Source: Vibrio tapetis subsp. tapetis
Lineage (GTDB): Bacteria > Pseudomonadota > Gammaproteobacteria > Enterobacterales > Vibrionaceae
Assembly: GCF_900233005.1 (NCBI RefSeq)
Contig: NZ_LT960612.1
Span: forward strand, 1,364,001 to 1,428,000
DNA length: 64,000 bases
Reading direction: 5' to 3'
Both the position numbers and the translations under genes were made by a program. The notes under the pieces were generated by a model. It did no database searches and was not told the DNA's origin. It was given only the letters and a program-made list of their open reading frames with translations. This document shows positions 53,517 through 62,487 of this stretch, piece by piece. How positions within the stretch are numbered: the stretch's first letter is position 1; each line of letters opens with the position of its first letter.

Positions 53517-54728
53517 ATGTTTCGAGATTCAGTAGGCAATAAGTTGCTACTAACCAAATTATTTGACGATGACTTAGATGGGGCACTCTTCTTTTTTAGC
53601 TCCCCTACAGTGACAATGTTGACCGAAGGCGTCGCCGCTGAATTGACTGAGACGCTGAAATTTTCAGAACTCGATGACCAAATAAATAATTTATTCTTAA
53701 AAGTAAAAAGTGACGATAATGACAACCCGATCGCGGTTGGTGTCATTCCGTTTTCTGAAGGTAATCCAGTCCATTTTATTGTCCCTAAGAGGATAGTGAC
53801 AACCTCTCCAATACGACCCAATTCCATTGAAGAATCGGAATGTTTAGGGGTCTGTAGACCTTCAACAGTTTGGTCAAACCCTACCGCTCAGGTTTACATG
53901 AAAAGCGTGTTGGAAGCCGAATCATGCTGCGGAAATTGTGATTCTTCCTTAGATAAAGTCGTTCTGTCACGAACCGTAGAGGTGGATACAGAAACTGAAA
54001 TCGACCGAATATCATTGTTGAAACGATTATTAAAACAAAACCCTGGGGGTTATACGTTTTCAACCAAATTAGGTTCCGGAGGGGAAGATTCATACTTGAT
54101 GGGATCGAGCCCAGAGCTGCTGGTTTCAAGAAAAGGCCAATACGTTTGCTCAAATCCCTTGGCAGGATCTCGTCGACGTAGTACTGACGAAGAGATTAAC
54201 CTGCAAAACTCAGAGTCGATGATCGACAGTGAAAAAGATCTTCATGAACACGCGGTGGTCGTCGATGCAGTCGAAAGAGCGTTGCAGCCATGGTGTTCGA
54301 ACCTATACGTGCCTTTGATTCCGTCGGTCATGGCGACCAAGTCGATGCTTCATTTGTCCACCAAAATAGAAGGCACTATTTTGGACGTTAGTACCAGTGC
54401 GTTAAAGCTAGCGAGTCATTTACACCCAACACCTGCTGTCTGTGGTTACCCAACGGATAACGCGCATCAATTTATCAATAATACAGAACCCTTTGATAGG
54501 GGCTATTTCACGGGGCTTGTGGGTTGGGTGGACTCTAGAGGCAATGGTGAATGGGTGGTGGTCATCCGGTGCGCACAAGTTGAAAAGAAGCGGTTAAAAG
54601 TCTATGCGGGCGCGGGCATTGTAAGTGGCTCGGAGCCCTTAAGTGAATTAAACGAAACCGGAAATAAAATGAGAACGGTGTTGAATGCGCTTGGTATTGA
54701 TTTAAAAGAAGAAATGGAAACGACATAA
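53517..54728 (+). CDS. entC: Isochorismate synthase (EntC/DhbC type)
   Basis: The protein of 403 residues matches the chorismate-binding isochorismate synthases. It has DKVVLSRTVEV, LMGSSPELLVSRKGQYVCSNPLAGSRRR, DLHEHAVVVDAVERAL, SHLHPTPAVCGYP, EPFDRGYFTGLVGW and KVYAGAGIVSGSEPLSELNETGNK. It turns chorismate into isochorismate in the cytosol, the first step to DHB. ATG 53517 is taken because aagga lies 6 bases upstream; the TTG six bases earlier does not. The entE-type gene starts 2 bases after its stop, so they are one operon. Confidence 0.94.
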   Translation: MFRDSVGNKLLLTKLFDDDLDGALFFFSSPTVTMLTEGVAAELTETLKFSELDDQINNLFLKVKSDDNDNPIAVGVIPFSEGNPVHFIVPKRIVTTSPIRPNSIEESECLGVCRPSTVWSNPTAQVYMKSVLEAESCCGNCDSSLDKVVLSRTVEVDTETEIDRISLLKRLLKQNPGGYTFSTKLGSGGEDSYLMGSSPELLVSRKGQYVCSNPLAGSRRRSTDEEINLQNSESMIDSEKDLHEHAVVVDAVERALQPWCSNLYVPLIPSVMATKSMLHLSTKIEGTILDVSTSALKLASHLHPTPAVCGYPTDNAHQFINNTEPFDRGYFTGLVGWVDSRGNGEWVVVIRCAQVEKKRLKVYAGAGIVSGSEPLSELNETGNKMRTVLNALGIDLKEEMETT

Positions 54729-54730
54729 GT

Positions 54731-56368
54731 ATGATGACTAGTAAATCAAACTCTGGTTTTACCCCGTGGCCGGAAGAATACAAAACGCGTTACCGAGCCG
54801 CTGGATATTGGACCGACTTAACCATACCGAAAATGTTAGAAATATCATCAAGAAATTATCCGGATCAAAAAGCGCTGATCTGCGGGGAACGAGAGTTTAC
54901 CTACCAGGAGGTAAATGAAAAAGTAATTTCATTATCGACCGGTTTCTATTCAAAATTGAAATTACGAAGCGGTGATAAAGTTGTCCTTCATTTACCCAAT
55001 ACCGCTGAGTTCTATTTTTGTCTATTTGCATTATTACGAATTGGCGTACAACCATTATTAGCCTTACCTGCGCATCGATATGCCGAATTATCGTATTTTT
55101 GTGATTTTATTCAAGCGAAGGCATTAATAACAGGTTCTCAGTTAAATGTTGATATTGAATCATTGTCTGAAAAAATTGTAGAAAATAGCACGGTCAAACC
55201 CCAGATCGTGTGGTGTGGTTCTGGCAAGCCAAAATACGGCGTAAAGGTAGGTGAATTATATTCAGCAAACGCTGACGTTAACTCTAATTCAAATGAAGAA
55301 TTTGCTCTATTTCAATTGTCCGGAGGCACGACGGGAACCCCCAAACTTATTCCTCGTACCCATTATGACTATTTGTATAGTGTTGAAAAAAGCAATCAGG
55401 TTTGTGATTTTTCCTCAAGGACTCGTTACTTATGTGTACTTCCTGCCGCCCATAACTTTTCGTTGAGTTCACCTGGAGCATTAGGATGCTTTATGGCCGG
55501 AGGCACCGTGATACTTGGCCAAGACTCTAGCCCTCAAACTGTCTTTTCTTTAATTGAAAAACATAAAGTTACCGTGACTGCTGCGGTTCCACCTTTGGCG
55601 CGGCTTTGGTTAGCCTATGCTAAGGAGCGTATTTATGACATTAGCTCTCTTGGTGTATTGCAAGTTGGCGGTGCGAGATTTGACGAAGAGACGGCAAGGC
55701 AAGTACGCCCAATTATGGGGTGCCAACTGCAACAAGTATTTGGTATGGCTGAAGGGCTTGTCAACTATACGCGTTTGGATGACCCCGAGGACGTGATCGT
55801 AACGACACAAGGCAGACCAATGTGTGATGACGACGAAATCCGAGTCGAGGATAAGTCGGGCAACTTGGTGCCAACGGGAACACCCGGCCTTTTACGAGTG
55901 AGGGGAGCTTATACGATCAGGGGCTATTTTAATGCACCTGAACATAATCGGAGTTCTTTTGATTCTGAGGGTTTCTATCACACAGGAGACATCGTTTCAG
56001 TAACAAAAGAAGGCAACTTGCAAGTTGTCGGCCGTGTTAAAGATCAAATCAACAGAGGAGGGGAAAAAATCGCCGCTCCAGAGGTTGAAAACCATTTACT
56101 CGCTCACAGCGATATCCATGATGCTGCGGTCGTCGGCGTTCCGGATGCTTATTTGGGAGAGCAGAGCTGTGCGGTCATTGTATGTATCGAAAAACAATTG
56201 AAACCGATCGAAATTAAACGCTTCCTGAGATCGAAAGGTTTGGCCGATTACAAGGTGCCAGATAGGATCATTTTCGTGGATGTTTTGCCTAAAACAGCCG
56301 TTGGAAAGGTGGATAAAAACAAATTAATTGGCGATTTCAATTCGCACGAAAATCGCATCCCCTATTAG
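54731..56368 (+). CDS. entE: 2,3-dihydroxybenzoate-AMP ligase (EntE/DhbE type)
   Basis: The 545-residue stand-alone adenylation enzyme has FQLSGGTTGTPKLIPRTHYDYLYSVEKS as the ATP loop, QVFGMAEGLVNYTRLDDPED with the DHB-pocket NYT, the YHTGDIV and VVGRVKDQINRGGEKIAAPEVEN core, and the catalytic Lys in PKTAVGKVDK. It activates DHB as the adenylate and loads it onto the aryl carrier protein encoded next. The match to EntE is close over the full length. It is the second gene of the operon. Confidence 0.94.
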   Translation: MMTSKSNSGFTPWPEEYKTRYRAAGYWTDLTIPKMLEISSRNYPDQKALICGEREFTYQEVNEKVISLSTGFYSKLKLRSGDKVVLHLPNTAEFYFCLFALLRIGVQPLLALPAHRYAELSYFCDFIQAKALITGSQLNVDIESLSEKIVENSTVKPQIVWCGSGKPKYGVKVGELYSANADVNSNSNEEFALFQLSGGTTGTPKLIPRTHYDYLYSVEKSNQVCDFSSRTRYLCVLPAAHNFSLSSPGALGCFMAGGTVILGQDSSPQTVFSLIEKHKVTVTAAVPPLARLWLAYAKERIYDISSLGVLQVGGARFDEETARQVRPIMGCQLQQVFGMAEGLVNYTRLDDPEDVIVTTQGRPMCDDDEIRVEDKSGNLVPTGTPGLLRVRGAYTIRGYFNAPEHNRSSFDSEGFYHTGDIVSVTKEGNLQVVGRVKDQINRGGEKIAAPEVENHLLAHSDIHDAAVVGVPDAYLGEQSCAVIVCIEKQLKPIEIKRFLRSKGLADYKVPDRIIFVDVLPKTAVGKVDKNKLIGDFNSHENRIPY

Positions 56369-56417
56369 TTAACTCATTATTAAAATCAATCGTTTACTAT
56401 ACATAAAAGAGGTTTTT

Positions 56418-57332
56418 ATGGCTATCCCGTCTATTGCTGCTTATCCATTAAATTCATTAGAAGCTCAAAATCGAGTCGATTGGAATATAGACCCTGATCG
56501 TGCGGTATTGTTGGTTCATGACATGCAGCAGTATTTTCTTAACTTTTATGCGCAAGACAGTGAGCTAGTGAAATCATTACTCAGTAATATACAAGAGGTG
56601 AAACGCGCATGTAAGGCGGCAAATATCCCAGTCGTTTATACCGCTCAACCGGGCGGCCAGTCAGCTAAAGATCGCGCGTTATTGACCGATTTTTGGGGCC
56701 CTGGTCTTATTGATGATGAAAGTATCACCAAGATTCATCCTAGCTTAACCCCTGAAGATGAAGACATTGTCTATACCAAATGGCGATATAGTGCTTTTCA
56801 GCGTACACCGCTTGAAAACATGATGAAAGAAAGTGGCCGAGACCAACTCATTATCGTTGGAATTTATGCTCATATCGGCTGCCTACAAACCACTTGTGAA
56901 GCATTTATGATGGATATACAGGCATTTATGATTTCAGATGCCACGGCAGATTTTTCTCAAACCGATCATCAAATGGCCCTAGATTATGTTGCAGGGCGGT
57001 GTGGTTATGTGCTGGATAAAGAACAGCTTATTGCGCAACTACCCAATCAAAACTCAAACGAGAAAGGCAGCGAATATCCATCCGCTCCTTCAGTTTATTC
57101 CATCCCTAAAAGTGAAGCTGACCTTAAGGCTCAAATAGCGAACTTGCTGTCGATTTCGGTTGATGAACTAACCATGGACGACAGTTTGTTAGATTTTGGG
57201 TTGGATTCCATAAGGATGATGTCCTTAGTGAGTTCATGGCAGCAAAGTGGCCTTTCAGTCACCTTTATGGATCTCGCGACGAGCCCGAAGGTCAACGAAT
57301 GGTGGGAGCTAATTCAGCACAAAACTGAGTAA
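56418..57332 (+). CDS. entB: Isochorismatase with aryl carrier domain (EntB/VibB type)
   Basis: The protein of 304 residues has an N-terminal isochorismatase domain (RAVLLVHDMQQYFLNFY, YTKWRYSAF, IVGIYAHIGCLQTTCEAFM with Cys155). A C-terminal aryl carrier domain follows, in which LDFGLDSIRMMSLVSSW carries the phosphopantetheine Ser264. It hydrolyses isochorismate to dihydro-DHB, and as ArCP it holds DHB for peptide bond formation. A phosphopantetheinyl transferase is needed but not in the window. Confidence 0.94.
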   Translation: MAIPSIAAYPLNSLEAQNRVDWNIDPDRAVLLVHDMQQYFLNFYAQDSELVKSLLSNIQEVKRACKAANIPVVYTAQPGGQSAKDRALLTDFWGPGLIDDESITKIHPSLTPEDEDIVYTKWRYSAFQRTPLENMMKESGRDQLIIVGIYAHIGCLQTTCEAFMMDIQAFMISDATADFSQTDHQMALDYVAGRCGYVLDKEQLIAQLPNQNSNEKGSEYPSAPSVYSIPKSEADLKAQIANLLSISVDELTMDDSLLDFGLDSIRMMSLVSSWQQSGLSVTFMDLATSPKVNEWWELIQHKTE

Positions 57333-57372
57333 TCGAATGTTGAATTAGTGAGAGACGATCAAAGGAATGAAT

Positions 57373-60300
57373 ATGAACGATACGGACCAATTGAAGAAAA
57401 CACCCAATTCATCGCAAGACCTTTTACCGCTGACCGATGCGCAAGCAGGTATTTGGTATGCACAGCAACGAGATCCGGATAATCCCATTTATAAAACTGG
57501 AGAATATATCGTTATTGATGGAATGGTTGACGAATCTTGTTTTGTTGAAGCTGTGACCATTGCGGTTAATGAAGTGGATTCTTTGCATGCAAGATTCATG
57601 ACCACCATTGAAGGTCCAAGAATGCTCATCACCCGAAGAGATTGGGAAGTCGATCGTTTGGATTTTTCGAAACAAAATCAGCCTCTTGAGTGTGCAATTG
57701 ACTGGATGAAAATGGAACTAAGTGTTGCGGTTGATCTAGCGAAAGATAGATTATTTTCCATGGCATTTATTACATTGTCGCCGAAGCGGTGTATTTGGTT
57801 TTTATCGCTTCATCATATTGCTATTGATGGTTATAGCATGTCATTAATCGCATCCAGAGTCGCCCATATTTATACCAACCTTACGACGGGTACTCCAGTA
57901 GACAGCATTCATTTTGCAAGCCAGCAGACGATCCTCGACGAAGACAATGCATATAAGTTATCGGATCGGTATGTAAAAGACCGCAACTTCTATTTAGAAC
58001 GCTATAAAGATCATAGCGATACTGTAAATTTAGCGGGTAAACCGACGGTGACGTCAGACCGATTTTTACGTTTGAAAGGGGTTATGGAACGGTCGCATTT
58101 TACCCATATGGAGCACCTAGCAAAACAATGCCGGACGCATTGGTATAGCGTACTTATGGCGTCAATTGCGTCTTATGTACACCGAATGACGGGCTCAAAG
58201 GAAGTGGTGCTTGGCATGCCGTTAATGGGGCGATTAGGTTCTGTTGCTATTCAAACCCCCTCGATGCGTGTGAATATTTTGCCTGTTCGGGTGAGTTTTG
58301 AACAAGGGACCAGTGTTGTTGAGCTAGTCAAACAGGTTAATCATGAATTTTCTCGTGTGAGACGCCATCAAGGTTTTCGTTATGAAGAGTTACATCGAGA
58401 ATTAAATTTAGTCAAAGATAATCGCAATTTGTTCGGTCCCCTTGTTAATATCATGCCGTTTGATTACCAACATAAGTTCGGTGATCTAAGTTCGAACGCG
58501 TTCAATTTGTCGGCAGGTCCGGTGGATGACATTTCATTCTATTGCTATGAATTAGATGAGCAGTTACACATCGATATGGATGCAAACCCGGCGCTGTATT
58601 CGATTGACGACCTGAACAATCACCAACAAAGGTTGTTTCATTTTATGGGGGGCTTTTTCGATTCCTATCAAAATTCCGATTCGCTAATTAGCCAACTCGA
58701 AATTTTGTTGCCTGGTGAAAAAAACCGAATAATAAATGACTGGAATGATACCCATCAAGCCATTCCTAAGACGACATTAACAGAGCTACTTGCTCTGCAG
58801 CGAGTTCGTACGCCGACGGCACCTGCGATTATTTTTGACGAAACCGTATTGACGTATGAACAAGTAGCACAAAAAGTTGAAGGATTAGCTAATTGGTTGC
58901 GTATACAAGGGGTAGTCAAAGGGAAACGTGTGGCGGTTTGTGTTCCTCGTAGTATTGAGCTCATTGTCGTACAGCAGGCTGTCTTGGCAGTCGGTGCGGT
59001 TTACGTGCCGATAGACCCAGATTACCCTGATGAACGAATTCGTTACTTATTGGAGTCGTCTCAGCCCGATTGGGTATTCACTCATTCAGCCCAACAAGAT
59101 AAATTGTCGACGTTTCCTCATGTTCAACTTGTCGATAATGGGGCGTTGGAAGCGCTCTATGATACCCGTATCGATCTCAACGAAGATGAGATAGCGGCCG
59201 TTGAACTCGATCCCGATGATCCTGCCTATATCATTTACACATCAGGTTCGACAGGTAAACCTAAAGGTGTTGTTATTAGCCATGGCGCCATCGTTAATCG
59301 CTTACTTTGGATGCAAGATTCTTATCCGATTGATGAAAACGACAGAGTTTTACAAAAAACACCCGCCGGTTTTGATGTATCAGTTTGGGAGTTTTTCTGG
59401 CCTATGATCCAAGGAGCTTGCCTTGTTGTGGCTATGCCTGAAGGACATAAAGACCCTCTGTATTTGCAAGACCTTATCCATAGTCAAGAGATCACCACCT
59501 TGCATTTTGTCCCTTCGATGCTTCAAGTGTTTGTGCATCAAGTGAATCCAGAAAAATGCAGAAGTATCAAACAGGTATTTTGTAGTGGAGAGGCGCTATC
59601 TTCGGAATTAGTTCATCGTTATCTACAGAGTTTTTCAGGATGTCTACATAACCTTTATGGGCCAACGGAAGCTGCGATTGACGTGACTTACTGGCCGTGT
59701 ACCAAAACCAATTGCGAGCATAGTGTTCCTATCGGGTTTCCTGTGTGGAATACCAAGATGTACATTTTGGATGATGAGTTGCAACCCGTTCCGCCAGGGG
59801 TTGTTGGTCACCTTTATATTGCGGGATCTCAATTGGCTACAGGTTATTTTGGGCAGAAAACGCTGACCGACGAGCGCTTTATCCAAAATCCTTTTGAGGC
59901 GAGAGATAGTAAAATGTACCGATCTGGGGATCTGGCATTTTGGCGTAAGGACGGAGCAATCGAATACAGCGGCCGCAGTGATTTTCAAGTAAAAATACGC
60001 GGTTTCAGGATTGAATTGGAAGAAATAGAACGGGCACTAATACAACACCCAAGTGTTGGGCAAGTTGCCGTTCTGGCTCCTGAGTTTATGGATGGGGATA
60101 AACGGCTAGTGGCATACGTTGTATGCGTTGGACAAGAAAGCTTTGAATTGGCTCATATGCAGAGCCACTTAGCGAAGACGCTCCCCGAGTATATGTTACC
60201 GAACTATCTTGTTGTGCTAGATGCATTCCCACTGACAGATAACGGCAAGTTTGATCGAAGTGCATTGCCAAAGCCTGATCTCGCTGAACAAATAGGGACG

Positions 60301-61338
60301 AAAGGACCAAGCACGTTAGTTGAAGAAAGGCTCTGTAAGCTATTTTGTAAGTTATTGGATTTACCGGAGGTCGGCGTTGACGATAATTTCTTCGAGTTGG
60401 GAGGGCATTCACTATTGGCCGCTCAACTGATTGCTTACATTCGGGAAATTATGGGCGTTGATCTCTCCTTGGCCGCTGTGTTTGAAGCGCCAACGGTGGC
60501 GAGTATTGCAGCAAAGCTTGATGGCAGTACAAGTGACGAGGCGTTAGATGTGCTGTTGCCCCTGCGAACAAGAGAAGGGCAACCTGCCATATTTTGTGTC
60601 CACCCAGCTGGTGGGTTGAGTTGGTGCTATGCAGCCTTGACCCCAATCATTCCCTCTCATATTCCGCTATATGGAGTTCAATCGAAAAATCTTGGGAACC
60701 CAGATAACCCATTACCCAAAACAATGGTAGAGATGGCTGAAGACTATGTCGCCGCGATCCGAAAAGAACAACCATTCGGGCCTTATCATTTATTGGGCTG
60801 GTCTATTGGAGGAATGATAGCGCATGTAATGGCCGCTATTTTACAACAGCAAGGGCAAAAGGTTGGTTTACTTACCTTATTAGATTCATACCCCTCGGAA
60901 CAATGGCAAACAATGAACCCCCCAGGGGAAGAGCAGGCATTGGGCGCACTTATCCGTATGGCAGGTGTTGAATTTGATGAAACGATTCATACCAGTTTAA
61001 CGAAGCAAGAGGTCATCGATATTTTACAAGATGCAGGTTCGTCAATGGCTCACCTTAGCGCTGAGACGATTGCCTCTATGATAGAAGTTGTCATCAATAA
61101 TAATCACCGCGTACGAGACAAACTTGATTACGTCTATAAAGGCGATATGTTGTTTTTCAATGCAGAAAAATCTGATGACGAAGGCTTTCTAGAGAAAGCT
61201 GGATGGAACAGTTATATGGATGGAGATATCAAGGTCGTGGATGTTAACTGTATCCATCGAGATATGATGCGCCCAGACATGTTACGACTTATTGGTACAA
61301 AAATGGTCGAAGAACTGCAAGACCAAAATTATGGGTAG
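57373..61338 (+). CDS. entF: Single-module NRPS C-A-T-TE, serine-type (EntF/AebF-like)
   Basis: The protein of 1321 residues has four domains. The condensation domain (about 15-440) has LSLHHIAIDG with the HHxxxDG motif. The adenylation domain (about 470-960) has YTSGSTGKPKG at about 621. The carrier has FFELGGHSLLAAQL (Ser1013), and the thioesterase has LLGWSIGGM (Ser1144) with a later Asp and His. The A-domain pocket (FDVSVWEFF, TTLHFVPSM, QVFCSGEAL, YGPTEAAIDV) reads D-V-W-H-F-S-x-I-D, close to the serine code of EntF. It should join DHB to Ser and cyclise the trimer, giving enterobactin or a related acylated form. ATG 57373 has aagga at 6 bases; an in-frame ATG lies 6 bases earlier. Confidence 0.93.
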   Translation: MNDTDQLKKTPNSSQDLLPLTDAQAGIWYAQQRDPDNPIYKTGEYIVIDGMVDESCFVEAVTIAVNEVDSLHARFMTTIEGPRMLITRRDWEVDRLDFSKQNQPLECAIDWMKMELSVAVDLAKDRLFSMAFITLSPKRCIWFLSLHHIAIDGYSMSLIASRVAHIYTNLTTGTPVDSIHFASQQTILDEDNAYKLSDRYVKDRNFYLERYKDHSDTVNLAGKPTVTSDRFLRLKGVMERSHFTHMEHLAKQCRTHWYSVLMASIASYVHRMTGSKEVVLGMPLMGRLGSVAIQTPSMRVNILPVRVSFEQGTSVVELVKQVNHEFSRVRRHQGFRYEELHRELNLVKDNRNLFGPLVNIMPFDYQHKFGDLSSNAFNLSAGPVDDISFYCYELDEQLHIDMDANPALYSIDDLNNHQQRLFHFMGGFFDSYQNSDSLISQLEILLPGEKNRIINDWNDTHQAIPKTTLTELLALQRVRTPTAPAIIFDETVLTYEQVAQKVEGLANWLRIQGVVKGKRVAVCVPRSIELIVVQQAVLAVGAVYVPIDPDYPDERIRYLLESSQPDWVFTHSAQQDKLSTFPHVQLVDNGALEALYDTRIDLNEDEIAAVELDPDDPAYIIYTSGSTGKPKGVVISHGAIVNRLLWMQDSYPIDENDRVLQKTPAGFDVSVWEFFWPMIQGACLVVAMPEGHKDPLYLQDLIHSQEITTLHFVPSMLQVFVHQVNPEKCRSIKQVFCSGEALSSELVHRYLQSFSGCLHNLYGPTEAAIDVTYWPCTKTNCEHSVPIGFPVWNTKMYILDDELQPVPPGVVGHLYIAGSQLATGYFGQKTLTDERFIQNPFEARDSKMYRSGDLAFWRKDGAIEYSGRSDFQVKIRGFRIELEEIERALIQHPSVGQVAVLAPEFMDGDKRLVAYVVCVGQESFELAHMQSHLAKTLPEYMLPNYLVVLDAFPLTDNGKFDRSALPKPDLAEQIGTKGPSTLVEERLCKLFCKLLDLPEVGVDDNFFELGGHSLLAAQLIAYIREIMGVDLSLAAVFEAPTVASIAAKLDGSTSDEALDVLLPLRTREGQPAIFCVHPAGGLSWCYAALTPIIPSHIPLYGVQSKNLGNPDNPLPKTMVEMAEDYVAAIRKEQPFGPYHLLGWSIGGMIAHVMAAILQQQGQKVGLLTLLDSYPSEQWQTMNPPGEEQALGALIRMAGVEFDETIHTSLTKQEVIDILQDAGSSMAHLSAETIASMIEVVINNNHRVRDKLDYVYKGDMLFFNAEKSDDEGFLEKAGWNSYMDGDIKVVDVNCIHRDMMRPDMLRLIGTKMVEELQDQNYG

Positions 61339-62311
61339 TGTTATTGGCACAATACAAAATGGAGTAATCCAAGACGGCGTTTTATCCCCAGTCTCATATT
61401 TTGGCAATGTACTTAGCCGCGGTTCAATACTGGGAGTTGGAGAGGCGCACTGGTATGCGGGCTTGTTTGAGGAGATAACCAAAATTATGTTGTCTCCGCA
61501 ATTAGACGGATTGTTTCAGAAGTTGTTTGTAGAGTTCGGTAATTCGGCATATCAGGAGTTACTGGATTCGTATATTAATGGCGGGAACGTTGCGTTCGAC
61601 GATCTTTCCTGTATTTGGTTGGATTCGGTCTCTTTTCCTGCATGGTTACATCCTTGCTACGGTATGTTTTTTAAGCAGGTTAGAGATGCCAATAAGTGTC
61701 GCTCTTATCCCGTCCAAATTATTTTGTCAGAACCCCCAATTGAGTGGAGTAAAGTAAAGACAGATAAACATCTGAAGCAATTAAATGGGCTTAGAGATCA
61801 GGCGCTATTCCATAAAGTGAACGAAGAAACCAAAGGGGGAAAAGAGCCGGCCATTGTTTTTTTTGGGGCGAAACACATACTGAATAAGACGCCACAATTC
61901 GGTCGTTTCAAGTGTTTTGGTGAGCAAGCAAAACACGCGTTCGGGGAAACATATCATAGTGTTTGGCCGCATATGCTGTCGGGTGACGGCTATGAAAAAG
62001 ATCATCAAATGTTTGATAAGCCTACGTCTGGCGGAGTCATAAAGACGACGGATGTTAATATTCGCGAACTATGCCTATGTGATGTTTTACCAAACCGATC
62101 TGCTGCGGGATCGTCCTTGTCCATGAAACTTCCACAAGTGATGGACGCTTACCTGTATTTAGGCCCACAAAGTCGACAATTTGAAGTGAACACATTATCT
62201 AGTGACTGGAATGAAATTTTGAGACAACGATTAGGTTTTCTCAACCCTCGACAAAAGGAGGTCGTCAGTAGGGTATTGAACAAAAGTTCTGCTGTTGTCA
62301 TTAGAGAGTGA
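61331..62311 (+). CDS. Cytosolic TIKI/EreA-ChaN-like paralogue of the siderophore operon
   Basis: The protein has 326 residues from ATG 61331, which overlaps the NRPS stop by 8 bases (atgggtag), so it is translationally coupled. It shares block after block with the lipoprotein at 52180: ILGVGEAHWYAG, LFVEFGNSAYQELLDSYI, ILSEPPIEWSKV, IVFFGAKHILNKT, SVWPH, DAYLYLG. It has no signal peptide or lipobox, so it should stay in the cytosol. The fold is that of EreA-type esterases or ChaN. Being the last gene of the biosynthetic operon, it may hydrolyse or handle the siderophore or its intermediates; this is inference. Confidence 0.7.
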   Translation: MGSVIGTIQNGVIQDGVLSPVSYFGNVLSRGSILGVGEAHWYAGLFEEITKIMLSPQLDGLFQKLFVEFGNSAYQELLDSYINGGNVAFDDLSCIWLDSVSFPAWLHPCYGMFFKQVRDANKCRSYPVQIILSEPPIEWSKVKTDKHLKQLNGLRDQALFHKVNEETKGGKEPAIVFFGAKHILNKTPQFGRFKCFGEQAKHAFGETYHSVWPHMLSGDGYEKDHQMFDKPTSGGVIKTTDVNIRELCLCDVLPNRSAAGSSLSMKLPQVMDAYLYLGPQSRQFEVNTLSSDWNEILRQRLGFLNPRQKEVVSRVLNKSSAVVIRE

Positions 62312-62406
62312 GGTCATTGTCACCAACGTATACGTCATGGTTTTCATGATATTTCTCGATAAACTTAATGCATGTCCAAATTCTGAATCGATTGGTAAAC
62401 CCTCAT

Positions 62407-62430
62407 ATGATAATGATTGTTATTATCATT
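62407..62430. promoter_or_regulatory. Fur box ahead of the TonB-dependent receptor
   Basis: The sequence gataatgattgttattatca has opposing half-sites gataatgat and attatcat. It lies about 60 bases before the receptor start. Confidence 0.85.
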
Positions 62431-62487
62431 TAAGTTGTTGTAAAATGCACTCGTTGTACATTTTATGAACTTAAATAAGGATATGTA

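Noticed and set aside
51301..61338. Vibriobactin or vanchrobactin cluster
   Set aside because: No VibH or VibF-type cyclisation domains and no second NRPS module are present, and the single A domain reads as serine.
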